64,000 nucleotides of DNA from Silurus meridionalis (Eukaryota > Chordata > Actinopteri > Siluriformes > Siluridae), in NCBI RefSeq assembly GCF_014805685.1, contig NC_060911.1, positions 9,866,712 through 9,930,711 on the forward strand, given 5' to 3'. Below the pieces are notes generated by a model that was not told the origin of the DNA, did not search any database, and was given only the letters and a program-made list of their open reading frames with translations. The translations under genes and the position numbers were made by a program. Below, in pieces: positions 23,239 through 37,400 of this stretch (its first letter is position 1; the number at the start of each line of letters is the position of its first letter).

Positions 23239-26200
23239 TCAAGCGTCTGCGCAGTATCCAGAGTCGTTGGAGAGTTGAGAGTTGGAGCTGCGGTTCGAGG
23301 CCGAGTTGTTCCAGATGTCCAGGTTCATGTGGGGGCCAAACGGGTTGAAGCCGGAGAAGTGCTTAGAGGAATGTGGCTCTGGAGTGAAGGGAGACACCGG
23401 AGAGGTGGGCACGGAGCGTTCGGCGTGAAAGTTTCTTTGATACGGCTCGCTCTGAGGAGTCCAGATTGAGCCGAAGAGACTGGAGGAGATGGGTGATAGA
23501 CTCCGAGTGCCTGAGAAATATGGCTGAGAATGAAAAAAAAGAGAGAGAGGTATAACTTCCTTCCTTCTGTTTGTGTTCTCTCTATTGAATTTGCTCCTTT
23601 AAATGGGGAGTGGTTTATGCAAATGAGATGCAAATGAATGTGAATGATATTACGATTGAGAGGGAGAGCTACAGGGCATGCACCATTTACAGGAGTAGAA
23701 TATTCTGGAAGCTCACCTTGCTGCCCACGCAGCTGGTCATGTCCCAAGATGAAGTGGCCTCATGTGGTGTTTCCTTACTCCACCCGGCCTGCGTTTGAGT
23801 TTCACGGCACGGGAAGCTGTTTTGGTAATTTCCATTCCCTTCGACAGACAAACGAAGTATTATGAAATATTATATACTGATTTAACAGAATTTTAAATGT
23901 ATTAAAAAGAGAGAGATTGAGAGAGAGAATCACCTGGTAGCCTGTAGTTATTTGGGGGGCAATAAGAAGAATACGGGTTGCTGCATTGACTGACTGTGTT
24001 ATTCCACAGGAAACTTTGAGAAAGAGCAGAAAATAACATAAGATCAACACACACACACAACCTTCAATCATAGCCCTATTCATATCCATCTATCCATTTA
24101 TCAAACCAGTAATCTATCACACATGTATTTAATTACCCTTCCATCCATCTATCAATCCAACTACAATCCATCTATCCATCCATCCATCCATGATCCAATC
24201 ATTGAACAAGCATCCATCAATCCTTCCAAATACCTCCCCAGAACCCATTCCTCCCAGATCTCTTTGTCGTTCAATACATATCTACTTACACCCATCTTCC
24301 TATCTATTTATATCCAACCATCATCTCTCTGCTGGTTTTGCCGATTATTCTGCAAAAATCCATACAGATTTTTTCCCCAGGTGGCGTCAGTTGCTGGAGC
24401 GGCTGAAAAGGTCCGCTGTCATTACGAGAGTGGCCACTAGGGGGAATCGCTGACGCCACATGCTGTTAGTTTTAACACGCGAGGCTGCACGATGCACAGA
24501 GTGCGCTGTAGTACATTTATCAATTATAATATATGATTTATTATTTATACAGTCAGATTATATTTTAATATACTTTTATACTTATTTTATTTACTTTTAC
24601 GTCACTTTACTCTTTTTTTTAATCTTTATATTGTATTTCTTTCATGTTTACAAATTGGACAGTCGTAAAAAGCAGTTCACTATATGTCATACTCTGTATG
24701 AATGTGTATGTGACAAATAGAATTTGAATTACAATTATATTTATGAATATTATATTATAATTCTATTATCATTTATGAACATTTTTTATTTAGCACATTT
24801 TCATGATTCAGTATTTTTTTTTTTTTTTCATGAAGTTCAGGACTGTTTTATTGTTTTTTTTATCCAGTATTCATTTAAAAAATGGTTGATTATTCGGTTA
24901 TCGGCAAGTACAGACCACCCTAGCTATCGGTACTGGAAAAATGTACTATTTCCCATTGACTCTACTCATCTACACATCAACCACAGGCGTGTCCTTAAAT
25001 CCATTTACGTATCAATTCATTCATACCATAAAGTGTGATAAATGAGTGTGTGATTTGTGCTGTGTTTGGGCCGCACCAGTAAAGGGGTTGGAGTTGGAGT
25101 TCTGATTGTAGGCGCTGCGTGGTTCCGGCATGTTGTACCTGAAACCATTGGTGAGAGGAACAGAAGGAGCGGACCATGTCTCCTCTGGCATGTATGCACC
25201 GCCCGTTTCTGGGGAAACAGCAACAGTTCAAAGTTTATAATCAGAATTTGCCATCACTTGTCATTTCGTTATTATGTACAAACATTTCCGCAACTGGCTC
25301 TCACCTGAGCTTCTGTCCAAACCTGCAGCTATGTCAGCGAAGCTTTGTGAGAGAGCAGGAGGTTCAGGGTTCACGTACAGATTGTTCATGCTGTAACACA
25401 CACCACGTTAACATTGTTAAAGGAAATTGTATGAAATGTAAACGTCATTAGAGAGTAATGTATGAGCAAGAGGATCTGTACATCTCTGTACATTTTTAAA
25501 ACAAGCACAAACTGTATAAATTGTGGCAATGTTTATTTTTTACCTTTGAGTTTTAAAGGTGCAGTGTGGTGGCGGGTAACAATCACGGTCGGACGTGTAA
25601 ATGTTGTACTGTACTGGATCTCCTAAAACAAAAAAACACGTTACAATTAAGACACAGAACAGACACACACACACACACACACACACACTCTAGCTGGTAC
25701 ACAATTCCAAAACACATAGATTTGTGTTTGGTATTTTAATGCACTCTCATATACAGATACACAGAAACAACTTTTTAATAAAGCAGCCAAAAGTACATCA
25801 AAGGTAGTTTGTGTGATAATTTCAGATTTTTTGTGTCTGTGTTTCTCACTCTGTCGTGCTCTGCTGGGGTCTTTCTCTCCTTCTACGCTGCTCCAGCTGC
25901 CCCATGATCCCCTGCTGGCCCTGACGCTACCCGATGAGCTGCCCGAATCGAGCCCGACTCCCACTGAAGTCGTCGCTCCGGGGCCTTCCGCCGAGGCCTG
26001 GCCGAGCACACGCCTGAAGAGAAACACACACAGTGTAATTTGCTGTACATAAGTACATAAAACACTTCCCAGAAAAAAAGAGGATACAAGTGTGTTAAAA
26101 CAGGACATGCATTGTCTGAATTTCCGTACCATTATGTTTAAGAGGGCTGTCCACCGCTGCAACCGTTTTGGGGATCTCCAGCTTCACGCTGGCCGAGTGG

Positions 26201-29200
26201 TTACGGGTTCGAGCTGTGTTACGAGGTTCTCTGTACTCGGGTTCCCTCTCGATCGCCGTCATCATCATAGTGCTGCTATCCGGAAGCCTGCAGGTCCATC
26301 AGTGACATGAATGAATAGAAGACAGGGTTCGCAATATGCAACACAGAAAGGTTTATTTGTAGCTTTCTGAGGGTAAATCTCAGAACTGATAATTTAACTC
26401 TAAGCGAACACTTTTAAAGTAAACACACTACATGTGGGATATTAATAAATAAAAATTGTGACTTAGAGCCTAAAGTGTATAGGTCGACCGATAGTAGCTT
26501 TTACCGATAACCTATTTATCAACCGATAGTTTTTAAAATGGATACTGGATTAAAAAAAAAACATACATAACACTTCATGTAAAATAGTACTGGACTTTAT
26601 AGCAAAAACAAAAACAAACCAAAAAAGGACTGAATCATGAAAATGTGCCAAAAGAAATAAATAGGAATATATGAATTAATAAATATAAGTATATAATTGA
26701 TACATTTCAAATAACTCATGTAATATAGCACTCTCTGTGCAGAGTCGTGTAAAAACAAACAGCATGCGGTGTCAATAATTCGCCTGTAGAGGCCGCTCTC
26801 GTAATGACAACGAACCGGAAGCCAGGAAAAACTATCTCGATTTTTGCAGATAGTTCCGGCAGGCAACTATTGGTGCTGATTAATCGGTTGACCTCTACTA
26901 CGGTGTGGCAAAAAGGTTTTAACGAAATGAAATGAACATTAAGAGATCATGACGACCTCCAAGATGGCAGCCTATTTTTAGTTTGTATCATTGAAGCTTG
27001 TGTGTTTTTTTTAGAGTTTTTTTTAGAATTTTTAGAGTGCAAAAAAAAAAAAAAAAAAAAAGAATCTACGCTCTTCTTGGTTTGTTTGATTTTTTTTTTC
27101 TTGCTTGGAGTCTGCTTAGTCAGGACAGTCATGTGCGTGGATCTGCTCACCCCGGGCCGGATTCCACAGGCTTCCTGCGATTCTTTCCTGAGCTTTTCTT
27201 CGTTTTGGTGTTGGAGGTGGACACTGTGAGCTCAGACTCCTCCACTCTCTTCTTCTGAGAGACCTCGCAGTCTCTCAGCTAGACACCAGAAAATCAAGAG
27301 AACAGGCTTTAGCTTTAGCTTTTCTTGAATTAGCACATTAGATATAGATCTAACTGCATACCTGAGTGTCCAGGTTTTCCCTTTTTTCCTCGTCCCTCCT
27401 TCGGCTGCACCTGCTCTCCACCTGTCCATCCGCATGAGCCTGAGGCATGTGATTGGCTGTAATGCTTTCAGGGAATCCAGGAAGCGTTTCCATGGGAAAC
27501 ATATCTCCTGGCATCGTTTTCTCCTCCCGGATCTGTTCTTTCTGTTCCACGTGGAGCACAGAGTCGATTAAAGCGTCGTCATTACTGTTGTCATTACAGA
27601 CCTCAGGGTCAGGGTCGGTTTCGTATGTCTGTTCCTCTCTCTCTTCATCCATTGGAGGATTAGAATTAGCATTAACAGTGCTAGAGTTGGCTGCACAGTT
27701 GCTTTTGTATCTGTAAAGGAACGAAACTCGTGTTTGTTTTTTCTGAGGCTGGGAGAAGCCTCCTGAGCTCTTCCTGGAGGAGGTTTGGGACCGAGCTGTC
27801 CCATTGGCTAAGGCCGTAGAGCCCCGCCCCTTCCCTTTATCCGAGGTGTGGCTTGTGTCGGAGTAGCTTTTGCAGCTGGCTTTGCCCTTACTGAAGGAGG
27901 AAATAAACAAGATGTCAAAGATGCATAAATACTTTAAAGAACACAAAAACAAAATATTATAAAAAAAAATCTACATTTTAAAATGTTTGTTTTAATCACT
28001 ATGACGTTTCATAAATGGGCAGTGAGGAGCAGGTAAAAGTACTTAAACATTAAAATAAACATCCAGAACAAAAAGAGTTTTTAGAGAACACACACACACA
28101 CACAAACACACACAAACACACACACACAAATACATTGTAAGCAACTGATCTTAACCAAGTCCTAAATGTATTTTTTTTTCAAGCCAAGTATCGCTAAACA
28201 TGCACTTCCCCATAGCTGAAAAATAAAATCTGGTTTACGTCTGTGGTACATTCCAAGAGAGATTCGCACCAGTAACAAAAAGCTGATTGGCTGTTGCATG
28301 TTGGTCTTATTTGTAGTCAAAATACAGTAAATTATATTTGGACTTTGAAAAGAAAGAACTACAACACCACGAAAACTAACAAAAAAACAAAAAAAAACCA
28401 TTCTAAAGTACTGCATGAGCATTTCAATGAGCATAAGAGGTAGCGTTACATGGACCTCGAAAAAATGAAGACCCGTTTTAAATTATTTATGGTGACTATA
28501 AGACTTTTTAAAGCCTAAAACTTTGATTGATAAATTATGGACTTTTTATTATTAACTATGTGACTGATCTGTACAACCCCACACTCGTACTTACTTCGCA
28601 CACTCATGACTTCAGTACCACTCACACTACATTACTTCATTACCATAAACTGTTTACATGCCATTTTTGCACATCTTTTCTAAGTTGCTGCTATTTGCTC
28701 TTTTGCACAATATTTTGTTGACAATATTTTGTTTACATTCTTGCTACTGTTCACTGTCTCGTTACAACACGTTTACTGGCAGAGCTATTTTGTGTTCTGT
28801 GTATTGTCTTGCACTGTCCTGTATTGTCTTGCACTGTTTGCACCAGGTTGCACACATGCACTTTATGTGGCGAGGACACTTGCTAGTCCTTGGCCCTGTG
28901 TTTTTCTGTTTCTGTGATTGTTGTTTTATGTAGCATAAGGGTTCTGGAGGAACGTTGTTTCATTTCACTGTGTACTGTGTACCACTGTGTATAGTAAAAA
29001 TGACAATAAAAGCCACTTGACTTGACTTGACTTGAAGTGTTTACCTGGTGTTATTGGGAGCATTATGGCTGCTGTTGTCACGGGGGTTTGAGTTATGGTT
29101 GCTGCGTGGAGTTGGAGTGGAAAACTCTCTCAGGATGAACTGAGCCTGGTGGAAGGCCATGAGACACACTCCGGCCAGCGAGAAACTGCTCACACAACAA

Positions 29201-32027
29201 ACAAAGCAGCAGAGAAACATGTTATTACACACACTTTATCTTTATAACAGTGCTAGAATTGTGCGTAGGAGTTTGTGTGTGTCTAACCAGGTGAATATGA
29301 GCGTAACAACCCAGAAGGACTCCTCCCAGCTGGGCCCGGGGACGACCTGAGCGCACAGCGGGAGCATGTGATGTGGCAGGGTGACGTTCAGGGTGAAGGG
29401 GAAGGAAGAGCCACGCTCTGTTATTAACGTTAAATCTCTAATCACCCACGACGACGTGAAGTCTGGCGTGAACCTGGAACGAGCAGCAGAAATGATGCAA
29501 TGAGGAAAATCATAAACCGTTTTTTTTTTTTTTTTTTAAACATATTCTGTAGTACAGACCTGGATGTGAGTTCGTAGTAAAGATGTTACAGCGACGCCTG
29601 TTAATTTGTGATAGGTGCACTAAATACAATTACAAGGCCTTTTTTTTAAAGGCCACTATTTTTTTTATTATCAACTCATCGGTGCGCTTATGCCCTCAGC
29701 CAATGTGTTGGACAGCTTCCAAGAAATTAGCTCTTAGCCCTTATATATGTCAACTAACATTAAAAAAAGAAAAACTGATAAAGAATGTAGAGATTTCCAG
29801 ATCCAAATCCAGAGCCTCTCTCAGTGATCATAATTTGTGTGCTGTCCTTCGCATATCCACCTCAGATATTCAACCTGACTTCAGTGCACAAAAATCACTG
29901 GGTGCGGTAATTTATTTTTTTGCATAAATGAATTTGATGTTGGTCTTTGAAAACTAGTTTATAAAGTTATGATGCTATTTTTAAAATGCTATAAAATAAA
30001 AATAAAAAAGGTCCTTAAATAGTGCAATAATCCTAATATTTGGTTTACTGTTCTTTATCAATGTGAGTTTTTGCTGCTATTTCACATTGAGTTATGAATG
30101 AGTTTTTTGAACATTGCAAAAGTTGAAATTTTCTAAACCGTTTTGTGATTATTCATTATATATATATATATATATAGAAGGCATGAAGGCATGTGTACAT
30201 GAAGGCATGTGTACATGAAGGCATGTGTACATGAAGGCATGTGTACATGAAGGCATGTGTACATGAAGGCATGTGTACATGAAGGCATGTGTACATGAAG
30301 GCATGTGTACATGAAGGCATGTGTACATGAAGGCATGTGTAAACCTACGCTATTGTAATCTCAGAGGAGGAGTTGTAGTCGATGCGGAAGGACCGACACT
30401 GCAGAACCTCAAGCCAAAACCCTGGCACTTATAGCCGTTAATGTTCATGGACATAACGGTCAGAGGAAGCTTCGCCTGCATTCTCCACTTTAAAACTCTT
30501 CTGGATGGCGAACAGTGGCTTGCTGAGGTGATTGCGCAAACCTAAGAGACACATGGATGTCAAAATGGCGGATTCAAACACACTGTATTGCAAGTGGAGT
30601 TTTTAAGCTGAGCGATTACTGTGTTACTCTTACCGTCTCTGCACTCCATCAGGGTGGACTGGGGAACGTTAAAAGCGCAGCGACGCCGGGACCGGGAGTT
30701 TCCCCAACGCGTAGGAGCTCCTTCGCTCCAAATCCTTTTATCAACACCAGGTCAAAGACCGTCAAGTTATTCCTGAGAAAACGAGAGGATAAATCGCATG
30801 TAAGCTGTCACAGAAGCTGCATCAGGTGTCTGGATTATAATTGGTAATTTTGCCGTTACTATGCTGGAAATGGTGAAATAAATAAACACACACTTGGACA
30901 TACCTGATGAGAAGCAGGAGGTGACAGGTTTGTGTTCAGTGGGTGTATATGCAACTGACACACTCCTCGTCTCCACGGCTGCAGGATGATCCGCCGCACG
31001 CTGCCGCCTCGGTGAATCTCCGAGACTGGACACACAAACAGATTTTCTTTTTGTCCAGATTTCACACAACAAACAAAGCAGCAGAGAAACATGTTATTAC
31101 ACACACTTTATCTTTATAACAGTGCTAGAATTGTGCGTAGGAGTTTGTGTGTGTCTAACCAGGTGAATATGAGCGTAACAACCCAGAAGGACTCCTCCCA
31201 GCTGGGCCCGGGGACGACCTGAGCGCACAGCGGGAGCATGTGATGTGGCAGGGTGACGTTCAGGGTGAAGGGGAAGGAAGAGCCACGCTCTGTTATTAAC
31301 GTTAAATCTCTAATCACCCACGACGACGTGAAGTCTGGCGTGAACCTGGAACGAGCAGCAGAAATGATGCAATGAGGAAAATCATAAACCGTTTTTTTTT
31401 TTTTTTTTTAAACATATTCTGTAGTACAGACCTGGATGTGAGTTCGTAGTAAAGATGTTACAGCGACGCCTGTTAATTTGTGATAGGTGCACTAAATACA
31501 ATTACAAGGCCTTTTTTTTAAAGGCCACTATTTTTTTTATTATCAACTCATCGGTGCGCTTATGCCCTCAGCCAATGTGTTGGACAGCTTCCAAGAAATT
31601 AGCTCTTAGCCCTTATATATGTCAACTAACATTAAAAAAAGAAAAACTGATAAAGAATGTAGAGATTTCCAGATCCAAATCCAGAGCCTCTCTCAGTGAT
31701 CATAATTTGTGTGCTGTCCTTCGCATATCCACCTCAGATATTCAACCTGACTTCAGTGCACAAAAATCACTGGGTGCGGTAATTTATTTTTTTGCATAAA
31801 TGAATTTGATGTTGGTCTTTGAAAACTAGTTTATAAAGTTATGATGCTATTTTTAAAATGCTATAAAATAAAAATAAAAAAGGTCCTTAAATAGTGCAAT
31901 AATCCTAATATTTGGTTTACTGTTCTTTATCAATGTGAGTTTTTGCTGCTATTTCACATTGAGTTATGAATGAGTTTTTTGAACATTGCAAAAGTTGAAA
32001 TTTTCTAAACCGTTTTTGTGATTATTC

Positions 32028-32096
<69 letters not shown>

Positions 32097-34381
32097 GGCA
32101 TGAAGGCATGTGTACATGAAGGCATGTGTAAACCTACGCTATTGTAATCTCAGAGGAGGAGTTGTAGTCGATGCGGAAGGACCGACACTGCAGAACCTCG
32201 AAGCCAAAACCCTGGCACTTATAGCCGTTAATGTTCATGGACATAACGGTCAGAGGAAGCTCGCCTGCATTCTCCACTTTAAAACTCTTCTGGATGGCGA
32301 ACAGTGGCTTGCTGAGGTGATTGCGCAAACCTAAGAGACACATGGATGTCAAAATGGCGGATTCAAACACACTGTATTGCAAGTGGAGTTTTTAAGCTGA
32401 GCGATTACTGTGTTACTCTTACCGTCTCTGCACTCCATCAGGGTGGACTGGGGAACGTTAAAGCGCAGCGACGCGCCGGGACCGGGGAGTTTCCCCCCAA
32501 CGCGTAGGAGCTCCTTCGCTCCAAATCCTTTTATCAACACCAGGTCAAAGACCGTCAAGTTATTCCTGAGAAAACGAGAGGATAAATCGCATGTAAGCTG
32601 TCACAGAAGCTGCATCAGGTGTCTGGATTATAATTGGTAATTTTGCCGTTACTATGCTGGAAATGGTGAAATAAATAAACACACACTTGGACATACCTGA
32701 TGAGAAGCAGGGAGGTGACAGGTTTGTGTTCAGTGGGTGTATATGCAACTGACACACTCCTCGTCTCCCACGGCTGCAGGATGATCCGCCGCACGCTGCC
32801 GCCTCGGTGAATCTCCCGAGACTGGACACACAAACAGATTTTCTTTTTTGTCCAGATTTCATTCACTTGCCTGCTTTCCTGGATCAGTGGAAATTAGGGG
32901 TGTAACGGTACACGTATTCATTCTGAACCATTTCGGTACCGGAATTTTGTCAATCCCTGTTTTACACTTATCCAATCAGAGTTTTCTTGGAAACACTAAG
33001 TGGTGGAGCACAAGTTTGTTTAGTCTGCACCTCGCACTTTGAGCACAGTGTCACGTGATAAACGTTTCAAACTGAGTGGCCTTTTATTATTATTATTATT
33101 ATTATTTAATAGATGCCGTAATAACCTTCTGAACATTGTTTAGATCAACCACAGTATCTCTAACTATTCGATACCGGAAACACGATTTGTACTGTGCATG
33201 CGGGAAAATTTGGGTTTTGTTCAGTGTAGTGATAGAGTCTTTTGCGTTTTATAGACAACTACAAGAAGGAATGATTTCATTTATAAATAAATAAATTGAA
33301 TAAACAATATCTTGTGTTTCTTTAATGCAGATATTTGTAAAAGTATGCTGAAATAAGTAAAACAGTTAAGTAGAACATATCTTTAGAAAATTACATATTA
33401 AAAGTAAAAAAAATAAATAAATAAAATAAAATAACATTTTAAGTAACATCTGTAGTACCCAACTGGGGTCTAACAAATGTAACCAAATTTTTTTTAAACA
33501 TTTTTCTATTTATTTAATTTATTTTTAATAAATGTAATTTGTGCGCATTTAATCAATTACTCAATTTAATCAATATAATAAAAAAAAAATATTGCATTGA
33601 TTTGATCTTTTTTTTATATACATTTAATTTTTTATTTAAAACTGTTGATGTTCACAAATGTTGAAAAAATATAAAAAAAAAAAAAAACGACAAGCAATTT
33701 TGTGTTTTGCATTTCTTCCCCTCAACTGTACCGAAATTAAACCAAACCGTGACTTAAAACCGAACCATGTATTTTGCGTCCCGCTACACCCCTAGTAGAC
33801 ATTATGCTAAATTTGAGCTTGTACACTTCCTATATTTCATGAACTGTATACATGACAAATATTTTAGTCATTTTTCAAGAAGAAAAAAAAAAACATTTAC
33901 CTTCTGACCAGTTGGAAGCAGAGAGAACTCAGCTGTACTGATGTTCACCGAGAGAGGACTGATGTTAAACCTGGAAAGTATAAAAAAAAAATAAAATTAA
34001 CTTGATGAAAATGTTTCACAACAATCAACAAAGCAGAGCCTTTTGAGTGGAAAATTAAAGACTTACCACTTGGTGAGAAGATCTAACGCCTCAAGGGGAG
34101 CTGGGTATGAGGAAAGGGTTCGGATTTCCACAGAAACCACAGAACCGGTTGGGTTTTTCAGAGTCAAGTTTTTAATCTGAGAAAATAAACACTTTTAAAT
34201 ATCTGAATTATTTCACAGGGAAAACTAAAGTCTGATTTATATATATTGTGTGTGCATACTTTGCTCTCATTGACTGGTGTGGCTCCAAAATCTAGAGCAC
34301 TAGCATGCTCTGAGGGAAGTCTGGGCCATCTACACACACCACAAAAAGAAAGGATGTTATAATTATATGCTGCAAAAATGT

Positions 34382-34424
<43 letters not shown>

Positions 34425-37400
34425 TAAAATTTACAATGCGATGTTTTAAAAACGTGTGCATTGGATACAAGTTAGCATTTGTAACACATTTGCATCGGTA
34501 AAGACCAATTTATTTATATATCATTATAAGTAGATACTTTTATTATTTAGAAAGTGACCAGCGATTTGTGACAAATATTTTATACGTAGACTGATTTCTC
34601 CTCGCTAAACTGTTTCTCGAGCCTCACCACTGCTGCTACGTAAATACGACGTATCACAACACTATGCAGACCGAGGCAGAGAGAATACAGATTAACATGG
34701 CAGAGGTAGAGCTGCGTTTTCCTCGAGACAGAACAGGAAAAGAACATCTGCTTTTATTTTTAGCTACAAGGGTGTGCTCATGAAAAGGTCAAGAAAATTG
34801 ATGATTTGCTGTCTGTCTGAACCAAAGAAATAAAAGCGAACTATCTGTACCACATTGAATTGCACAGCATCATATTTTTTCCACTGCATAATATTGCATT
34901 AAATCGCATGGTGTCGAATCGAAATCGAATCGTACTGCATCGTAATTGGGTAAACCGCATCGCATCGGTAGCTGCGTCATATGTATCTTTAGTGTATCGG
35001 CTATGCATCAAGATGAGAATCGAATCTGCCTCAGTTTTGCAGATGCACATCCCTACTAGACACATTTAAAGATGCACCTGTAGCATGCATAAAAATTTTA
35101 GCTTATAATGTGTGTTTGTGTGTGTACACACTGTACCTGCAGGAAAGCTCTTTACTACGCTGCCAGCGGCTGCAGAGCGTCGCTGCCAAACCGCTGTCTG
35201 TCTTCCACAAGGAAGAAAAGGATTCTGGGAGAAGAGACTGCTGCCATTCAAAACGTCCTGTCGCAAACACACACGAAGAGCAACAAGAGGTTATTCTGTG
35301 AACTAACCCGAACACAAACCCAAACCCACACACACACACACAGCACTTTGTACTGATGTCCTGCTTTACTCACCGGTTCTGGACAGGCGAAGAGGACAGA
35401 GCTGCTCACACTCACCGCCGCCCTCAAACACCACCTCCCCTCTCTGAGCAGAGCAACAGCAAGATCACTACTACTGTACCGCTATTAATTATACTAATAC
35501 ACAAAGAGTAATAAACCCTCACCTTTGACCCTGTGGAGGACGCGTGCACACGCAGCTCTAGCGAAAAGCCCAAGCTGGTGGTAATGGTTACCACGGCAAC
35601 TACGTTGACAGGCAATGTTTTGTTGAGGAGGTGGAGCTTCAGGAGCTTCCAGGACCCAGATGCCGCACCCACTGACTTGCTGACGTTTACTATCTGCACA
35701 GGAATGAACAAAGACACGGGTTTTTTTCATTACGTTAAACTTTAATACAGATTCTAGCTGAATCTTCATAGTAGGTGTATGTGAATTATTAAATATGATG
35801 CGTTTACCTTAAAGAGCCGAGGCAATGGCTGGCTCAGGGAGACGTTAGTGATTGTGAAGCCCAGATGGAGAGGGTTTGTGAGCCACAATTCCACCTGATC
35901 CACACTTTTCTGCTTCTGTATGAACTGAAACCAGCCAGTAGAATCAAGGACACTACAGAGGGAGAGACAGACACATGGAAAAAGTGAGAGAATGATTGGA
36001 GCCTTGACATCTTAAAGGCAGAAGGATCGACTATAGTCAGAAAGATATCAAAATACATGACAGTAGCAGTAAAACCAACAGATATTTATACACAGAGCAA
36101 CAATAAGAGACAGACGTGCAAAAAGACACACTTACAGATACACAGGACTGTAAGAGAGACAGAAAGTCAAAAAGACAAAGGCTATGTCTACACTAATGCT
36201 TTTTCATTAGAAAACAATATTCTTCTCTGTTTTTGGCCTACCTTCCTTGTTTTCAGTCAATTGAAATGAAGCTGCTTAAGAACAGATAAATGTAAAAATA
36301 AATTTAGTGTGGACGGCTATCGAAAACGATGACACGACGGCGCTTTTTCTCAACATCGCCGCAAACGTTCCAAAGAGCCAAAAAGTAAATAAACGACAGG
36401 GGGAAATGACGCGGGTCGAAAAGTCTTACGTTTTGCTCACACGAAATCCGGGGCCCGTAAGCGTTTTCAGACGTTTTCCGTCAGCGTGGGAAACGACTGA
36501 AAATAAAAAATAGTGTGGATGGAGAGTTTTTAAACGGAAACCGTTTGCAAATCGATCCAGATTAGTGTAGACATCGCCAAAGACAGAAAGACAGAGAAAC
36601 TGACAGATGGAAAGAAACAAACAGCGAAACAGATTAATAGACAGACATAAAGATAACCAGATTAACAGATTCTTACAGACAGACAGGATAATCGATATAT
36701 CCATATAATCAAACTGGCAGACAGACAGACAGACAGACAGACGGTCTCACCTGTTTGTGTGCTCCAGCCATGGAAACATGTTCACACTGATGTTGCCCAA
36801 CATCTGCACACTTATCTGACTCGTGCATTTTTTACTTTGAGACAACAAAGATCCTGGAAAGAAAAAAAATACACACAGGAGAGAAAAATAATTATGCAAG
36901 AAAACAAAAAACCAAACAATACACAATAGCACTCGATATATATATCAAGATTCCCCAATATTTTGTACACCACAAAGGTAGCATTTGACACTTTATTGAT
37001 GTACAGGGCGACCAGTCCGAGATCAATTCTTAAAATTCCATCTCGTTCAATCACCACTTTTCCCAAATGAAGTCCAAATATTGTTCGACCATGACTGACT
37101 CATCATTTACAAAGTCTGCTTGAGCAACTACGGTTCAGACTATACAACCGTGGCTGAACTTCTTCATTGACCATAAATGTAATGAATTGTATTGTGCCAA
37201 CATATATTGTATATATGAAGTATATATATAAAACTCTTCCACGAGGCAGTACTATACGGTGTTCCCATCACAAAGCATTGCATAAAATGTTTGAAGATAT
37301 AATGGGACTATTATATATAGAGAAGAACTCACGTCTGCAGGACAGAGTGGCCACCTGAGTGAGGTTACTGGCAGAAGCTTTTAGTGGCATGTGGCTGATA

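Larger units (their letters stand above)
22938..27638 (-). repeat. Tandem duplication unit, copy 2 (4.7 kb)
   Basis: Second copy of the 18263-22937 unit. The unduplicated continuation of the split exon lies directly to its right (27639-27890), so this copy is in line with the main gene. Confidence 0.95.
29190..31061 (-). repeat. Tandem duplication unit, copy I (1.87 kb)
   Basis: Direct repeat of 31062-32861. Begins CACACAACAAACAAAGCAGC at 29191, repeated at 31063. Shared junction bases TCA. Holds a 16-bp minisatellite (30179-30340) that is reduced to about two units in copy II. Confidence 0.95.

Noticed and set aside
30133..30336. 67-codon repetitive minus-strand frame
   Set aside because: Translation of the 16-bp minisatellite; no coding evidence.
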